DNA of 8,244 nucleotides from Massilia sp. (GTDB taxonomy: Bacteria; Pseudomonadota; Gammaproteobacteria; Burkholderiales; Burkholderiaceae_D): positions 1 through 8,244 of the forward strand of contig JAQGNM010000224.1 of NCBI GenBank assembly GCA_028291845.1. The letters are read 5' to 3'. The notes beneath the pieces are model-generated. The model did not search any database. It saw only the letters and a list, made by a program, of their open reading frames with translations, and was not told the DNA's origin. A program made the translations under genes and the position numbers. Shown piece by piece: positions 5,720-8,244 of the stretch (positions are counted from its first letter, which is position 1; every line of letters starts with the position of its first letter).

Positions 5720-8071
5720 TCACTTTTGATCGGGCTGCTCCAGGCCAGGCTGCGCGGCCTGGCTGGTTTGCTGGGTCAGCAATCTACCCAGCACTTCGCG
5801 CGTCATGTGCTCTGACGCCACCCGCTGATGGGCTTCCGCGGCGCGCTGGGCGACCGCTTCGCCGGACGCCGCCAGGGCGCGCCGCTCGGCGGCCAGGCGC
5901 GAGGTTTCCAGGTCGACCAACTGCTGCTTCGATTCGGCCATCGCCTGGGTGGTCAGGGCCACCTTTCTCTGCAAGACAGCGTGGGCCTGGGCGCTTTCGA
6001 GCAGCAGGCGCTGGGCCGCCACCTTGTCGGCCATCGCTTCGCTGGCCGCTTCCTCGGCCGCCTGCACCTCGCGCGCCAGCGCCAGTTTTTCCTGTTCCGC
6101 GGCCGCGCGCGCGGCGCTCGCCACGGCAGTGGCTTCCTCGGCGGCCACGCGGGCGGCAATCGCCGCGTTTTCCTGCTCCTTCGCCAAGCTGGCGTCGCGC
6201 TCGGCGCCCAGCAGCTGGGCCGCCAGCGCCAACGCGGCGCGCTCCTGCGCCGCCGCCTCGTTGGCGGCTTGCAATTCCTGCTCGGCCAGCGCCGCTTTGT
6301 CCTGTTCGACACGGGCGCGCCCGGCCTGCACCTCGACCAACTCCGCGGCTGCTTTGAGTTGCGCGGCGACGGCGTCGTGCGCGCTTTGTTGATGCGCCGC
6401 TTCCAGCTCGGCCTGAGCGGCCAGCTCACGCGCGGTCTCGTTGGCGGCCAGCTGTGCATCCCTCGCACGCTGCTCGGCATCGGTTTTTTGACGCAGCAAT
6501 TCGGCCTGCGCCTGCTGCGCCAGTGCGCGCGCATCGGCGGCGGCCGTCAAGGCTTGTTCGGCGGCGATTTTTTCCTGCAGCGCCGCCAGCGCGCGCTGTT
6601 CGGCCTCCAGCCGGGCTTCTTCGGCCAGCGCCAGTTCCTGCGCCTGGGCAGCCGCCTTGGTGGCGCTGTCATGGGCGGCGGCGGCAGCGGCGGCCTGGGC
6701 GGCAATGGCGTCGCGCTCGGCTTGCGCGGCTTCATTGGCTTGCGCCTGCAAGCTGGCGGCCTGCTCGTGCAAAGCCTTTTTTTCCAGCGCCAGCGCACGC
6801 GCGTCCTCTTCGCGCTGTTGCTTGGCGGCGGCGGCGGCGGCGGCCAGGCGGTCGGCCTCGGCGCGCTGGCGGGCGGCGTCGGCCGCGGCGGTTTCTGCGA
6901 CGATGCGCGCCTGCACTTCGATGCCGGCTTCCTCCTCGGCCAGCGCGCGCCCCAGCGCCACTTCACGCAGCTTGCGGTCCACTTCGATGCGCGCCTCGGT
7001 GGCGCTCATGATGCGCGCTTCGGCTTCGCGGCGCGCTTCCAGAGCCGCTGCCGCTTTTTGTTCGAGGCGCTCGCGGTGCACAGCGGCATCGCGCAACTCT
7101 TTTTCGGTCTGCAAGCGCAAATGAATCGACTTGGCCGCCATCCGTTCGGACTCGGCCTGCGCCAGCGCGATCGCCTCGCGCTCCTGCTCGACGTGGGCCA
7201 GCGCGCGTGCTTCTTCCAGTGCCCTCGCCTCTGCCATGGCGCGCGCGAACGCCGACGCCAGCGCCACCTGGTCGGCCTTTTCACGCTGCACCGTCAATTC
7301 GAGCGCTTCGGCCTCGGCTTCGGCCAGCAACTCGGCGGTCTGGCGCGCCCCCTTGGCCTGCCGTTCGCGCTCACGTGCCAGGATCGCCATGCGGGCGTCG
7401 GCGGTGGCGATGTGCAGCACTTCTTCCTTGGCGGCGTGGACGGCCGCCACCCGCTCGACCGCATGCAGCCTGGCCTGCTCGGTGTGCTGTTCGAGGTCCT
7501 GCGCGGCCTTTTCAGCTTCCAATGCCATCGCCGCGTCGGCCTCGATCTGCTCGGCGGCGCGCCGTCTCGCTTCTTCTTCCAGGCGGGCGCGCGCTTCGGC
7601 GGCCAGCTTGATGCGGGTATCGGCTTCGACGCGGGCGCGCAATTCGGCGGTTTCCTGACGCACCGCTTCAAGCCGGTCGGCGCTGGCCTTGGCGGCGGCG
7701 CGCAAAGTTTCCAGGCGATCGCGGTTGGCTTCGATGGCCTCCTCGGACGCCTGCGCATGGTCGAGCGCGGCGGCGGCAGCGGCCGCATCCATGGCGGCGC
7801 GCTCCTCGGCCAGCGAGCGCGCGCGTGCCTCGGCATGGGCCCGACTCTCGGCGGCGCACGAGGCCTTCGCTTCCGCCTCGACGCGGGCGATGCCCTCGTG
7901 GATGGCGCGCATTTCAAATTGGGCGCGCTCGGCGGCGGCGGCGGCATCGACCGCTGGAGCAGTGGCAGTAGTGGCAACAGCCGCGGCAGCCGGCACGGCC
8001 GCACGCACCGGTGCGCCGGCCGGCAGGTCGATGCTCAGATTGGTGTCGTCGTGGGGCTGCAGCGGTTCCAT
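5720..8071 (-). CDS. Giant Ala/Glu-rich predicted coiled-coil protein, function unknown
   Basis: A 783-residue protein I do not recognise. The first ~40 residues (MEPLQPHDDTNLSIDLPAGA and an Ala/Pro/Thr stretch) look disordered. From the last N-terminal proline (residue 39) to Pro775 there are about 735 residues without proline, dominated by Ala (34 of 100 in one stretch counted), Glu, Arg, Gln and Leu. This implies one very long helix or coiled coil, about 110 nm if continuous. There is no Tyr or Trp and only one Cys (residue 72). I see no signal peptide, membrane helix, Walker motif or other domain, so it is probably cytoplasmic. Imperfect repeats such as EARARLEEEARRR and EARALEEARALAHVEQ recur. 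The frame is open back to an ATG at 8170, but those 33 extra residues (with Cys, Trp and His) do not resemble the rest. The ATG at 8071 has a partial GCGAGAA site upstream and is preferred. SMC-, TolA- or cytoskeleton-like roles are only analogies. Confidence 0.82.
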   Translation of the reverse strand: MEPLQPHDDTNLSIDLPAGAPVRAAVPAAAAVATTATAPAVDAAAAAERAQFEMRAIHEGIARVEAEAKASCAAESRAHAEARARSLAEERAAMDAAAAAAALDHAQASEEAIEANRDRLETLRAAAKASADRLEAVRQETAELRARVEADTRIKLAAEARARLEEEARRRAAEQIEADAAMALEAEKAAQDLEQHTEQARLHAVERVAAVHAAKEEVLHIATADARMAILARERERQAKGARQTAELLAEAEAEALELTVQREKADQVALASAFARAMAEARALEEARALAHVEQEREAIALAQAESERMAAKSIHLRLQTEKELRDAAVHRERLEQKAAAALEARREAEARIMSATEARIEVDRKLREVALGRALAEEEAGIEVQARIVAETAAADAARQRAEADRLAAAAAAAKQQREEDARALALEKKALHEQAASLQAQANEAAQAERDAIAAQAAAAAAAHDSATKAAAQAQELALAEEARLEAEQRALAALQEKIAAEQALTAAADARALAQQAQAELLRQKTDAEQRARDAQLAANETARELAAQAELEAAHQQSAHDAVAAQLKAAAELVEVQAGRARVEQDKAALAEQELQAANEAAAQERAALALAAQLLGAERDASLAKEQENAAIAARVAAEEATAVASAARAAAEQEKLALAREVQAAEEAASEAMADKVAAQRLLLESAQAHAVLQRKVALTTQAMAESKQQLVDLETSRLAAERRALAASGEAVAQRAAEAHQRVASEHMTREVLGRLLTQQTSQAAQPGLEQPDQK
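6824..6844. repeat. (GGC)7 trinucleotide tract coding for seven alanines
   Basis: Seven uninterrupted GGC units on the plus strand read as seven GCC alanine codons on the coding strand (residues 410-416 of the coiled-coil protein). Another seven-alanine run (residues 96-102) uses mixed GCG/GCC/GCT codons, so the homogeneous tract here looks like recent triplet expansion or slippage. Length changes would keep the frame. Confidence 0.8.
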
Positions 8072-8132
8072 GGTCGTTCTCGCAAGCTCGTCTATATTAG
8101 TGTGCGTCTGCCAATGCAGAAAACATACACCA

Positions 8133-8243
8133 TTATCTCGCGAACTGTCGCGCCGGCTTGACCCGAGCATGCGGGGGAAATCGGCTCAGTTCGCCGCTTA
8201 GGAAGGCCTGGCAAAGCCGCTCCATGAGCGTCCAACTCAGTGA
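8133..8243 (-). CDS. Possible C-terminal end of an upstream gene (partial, unrecognised)
   Basis: A minus-strand frame is open from the window edge to a TAA at 8133, giving 36 residues (including WTLMERLCQAFLSGELSRF) with about 69 percent G or C at third positions by hand count. That is somewhat better than the alternative minus-strand frame, which runs open to 8096. If real, it ends 61 nt before the coiled-coil start on the same strand and could share a transcript. The fragment is short, uses the rare codons AGA and CGA, and matches nothing I recognise. An ATG on the plus strand at 8224 could instead start a rightward gene. Confidence 0.22.
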   Translation of the reverse strand, partial: SLSWTLMERLCQAFLSGELSRFPPHARVKPARQFAR

Positions 8244-8244
8244 C

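Noticed and set aside
8072..8170. N-terminal extension of the coiled-coil protein to the ATG at 8170
   Set aside because: The 33 extra residues contain Cys, Trp, His and Phe unlike the remaining protein, no ribosome site precedes that ATG, and the region is AT-richer as expected for a promoter or leader.

Overview
The window is a high-GC bacterial chromosomal segment whose codons strongly favour G or C at the third position. The gene types (RND efflux with a lipoprotein adaptor, DUF475/TerC, DUF212 divergent PAP2, a family 3 solute-binding protein) suit a Gram-negative proteobacterium. A betaproteobacterium of the Oxalobacteraceae type is my guess from style alone, because no rRNA or housekeeping marker is present. 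I see no mobile element, tRNA, rRNA or CRISPR array.

Left part (1-2983, minus strand): an efflux operon. A plausible sigma70-type promoter (2955-2983) precedes a lipoprotein periplasmic adaptor (1704-2879). One base after its stop, an RND inner-membrane pump begins (1-1702), cut by the window edge at residue 567. Two identical 10-bp elements exactly 20 bp apart lie upstream of the promoter and may be a regulator site. No outer-membrane channel gene is visible.

Middle (3099-5499): a small DUF212 divergent PAP2 membrane protein on the minus strand is divergent from a DUF475/TerC-family membrane protein on the plus strand. The TerC-like gene converges on a minus-strand gene for a secreted family 3 solute-binding protein. 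Their stop codons interlock in one CTAG palindrome, leaving no room for a terminator between them.

Right part (5720-8071, minus strand): one large gene for a 783-residue Ala/Glu/Arg/Gln-rich protein with about 735 consecutive proline-free residues, no Tyr and no Trp. It is predicted to be a very long coiled-coil rod of unknown function and is the most novel item here. Its coding strand leaves a 777-codon open frame on the opposite strand, which I treat as a shadow. The last ~110 bases may hold the 3' end of another minus-strand gene, but this is weakly supported.

The genes do not form one obvious pathway. They look like several independent envelope-related units (efflux, two membrane proteins, one periplasmic binding protein) next to a structural coiled-coil gene.
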